Shown: piece after piece, positions 22,109-22,185 of the stretch
Layout of the letters: each line of letters begins with the position of its first letter
Position numbering within the stretch: the stretch's first letter is position 1
Assembly (NCBI GenBank): GCA_964515215.1
Contig: CAZESL010000029.1
Location: 1 to 22,185, forward strand
Direction: 5' to 3'
Source: SIG588 sp964515215
GTDB taxonomy: Bacteria; Bacillota; Clostridia; Oscillospirales; Acutalibacteraceae
DNA: 22,185 nt
Made by a program: the position numbers and the translations under genes
The notes under the pieces: generated by a model
What the model saw: the letters and a program-made list of their open reading frames with translations, nothing else
Databases searched by the model: none
Told to the model about the DNA's origin: nothing

Positions 22109-22185
22109 GATTTACGAGTATTTTAACACAGCCGAGGGGAAAATCGGCCCGTTAACATCGGGTTCGGATATGTCTCCTCTGCTTA
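22109..22185 (+). repeat. Tandem repeat unit 2, cut by the window end
   Basis: GATTTACGAGTATTTTAACA onward repeats 21842-21913 with a 4-nt insertion and a few substitutions. The window stops one base past the centre of the palindrome. The array may continue beyond the window. Confidence 0.88.

Overview
The window looks like a chromosomal origin region from a GC-rich member of the Bacillota, most likely a clostridial (Oscillospiraceae-type) gut bacterium. The main evidence is the gene order. On the minus strand lie dnaA, dnaN, an S4-domain gene, recF, remB, gyrB and gyrA. On the plus strand, diverging from dnaA, lie rpmH, rnpA, yidD, yidC, jag/khpB and mnmE. RemB, a Jag protein and an rpmH-dnaA divergence are typical of this phylum. 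Species cannot be named from sequence reading alone.

Left edge (1-2557): hairpin-rich non-coding DNA, then a tRNA-Arg(ACG) gene on the minus strand with its own promoter and terminator. A divergent thiamine unit follows: promoter, TPP riboswitch with a readable terminator/antiterminator, a ThiT-type thiamine transporter subunit with an extended C-terminus, and a TrmN6-type tRNA methyltransferase. A dispersed palindromic repeat and a bidirectional terminator separate this unit from gyrA.

Replication operon (2558-13553, minus strand): dnaN, an S4 protein, recF, a small two-helix membrane protein, remB and gyrB. Five accessory genes come next: four YcxB-like membrane proteins, one of them a tandem two-unit fusion, and an SGNH hydrolase. 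gyrA is last. All gaps are very short or overlapping, so this is probably one roughly 11 kb transcript. The dnaN-dnaA gap (13554-13790) holds a cluster of DnaA-box-like sequences and is the best oriC candidate. dnaA has its own promoter.

Right arm (15371-21841, plus strand): rpmH has a strong promoter and is followed by a terminator. rnpA, yidD, yidC and jag then supply RNase P protein, membrane insertion and RNA binding, ending in a strong terminator. The usual jag-mnmE junction is interrupted by about 2 kb. This holds a divergent XRE regulator / SLOG-domain pair, AT-rich relative to its surroundings and bracketed by about 172-bp near-identical direct repeats, plus more copies of the same repeat family. 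mnmE follows with its own promoter and a palindromic leader that shares a 15-bp word with the SLOG promoter.

Right edge (21842-22185): a tandem repeat of about 270 bp, rich in long hairpins, begins immediately after mnmE and runs off the window. The two regions most worth following are the repeat-bracketed XRE/SLOG cassette and the YcxB/SGNH block inside the gyrase operon.
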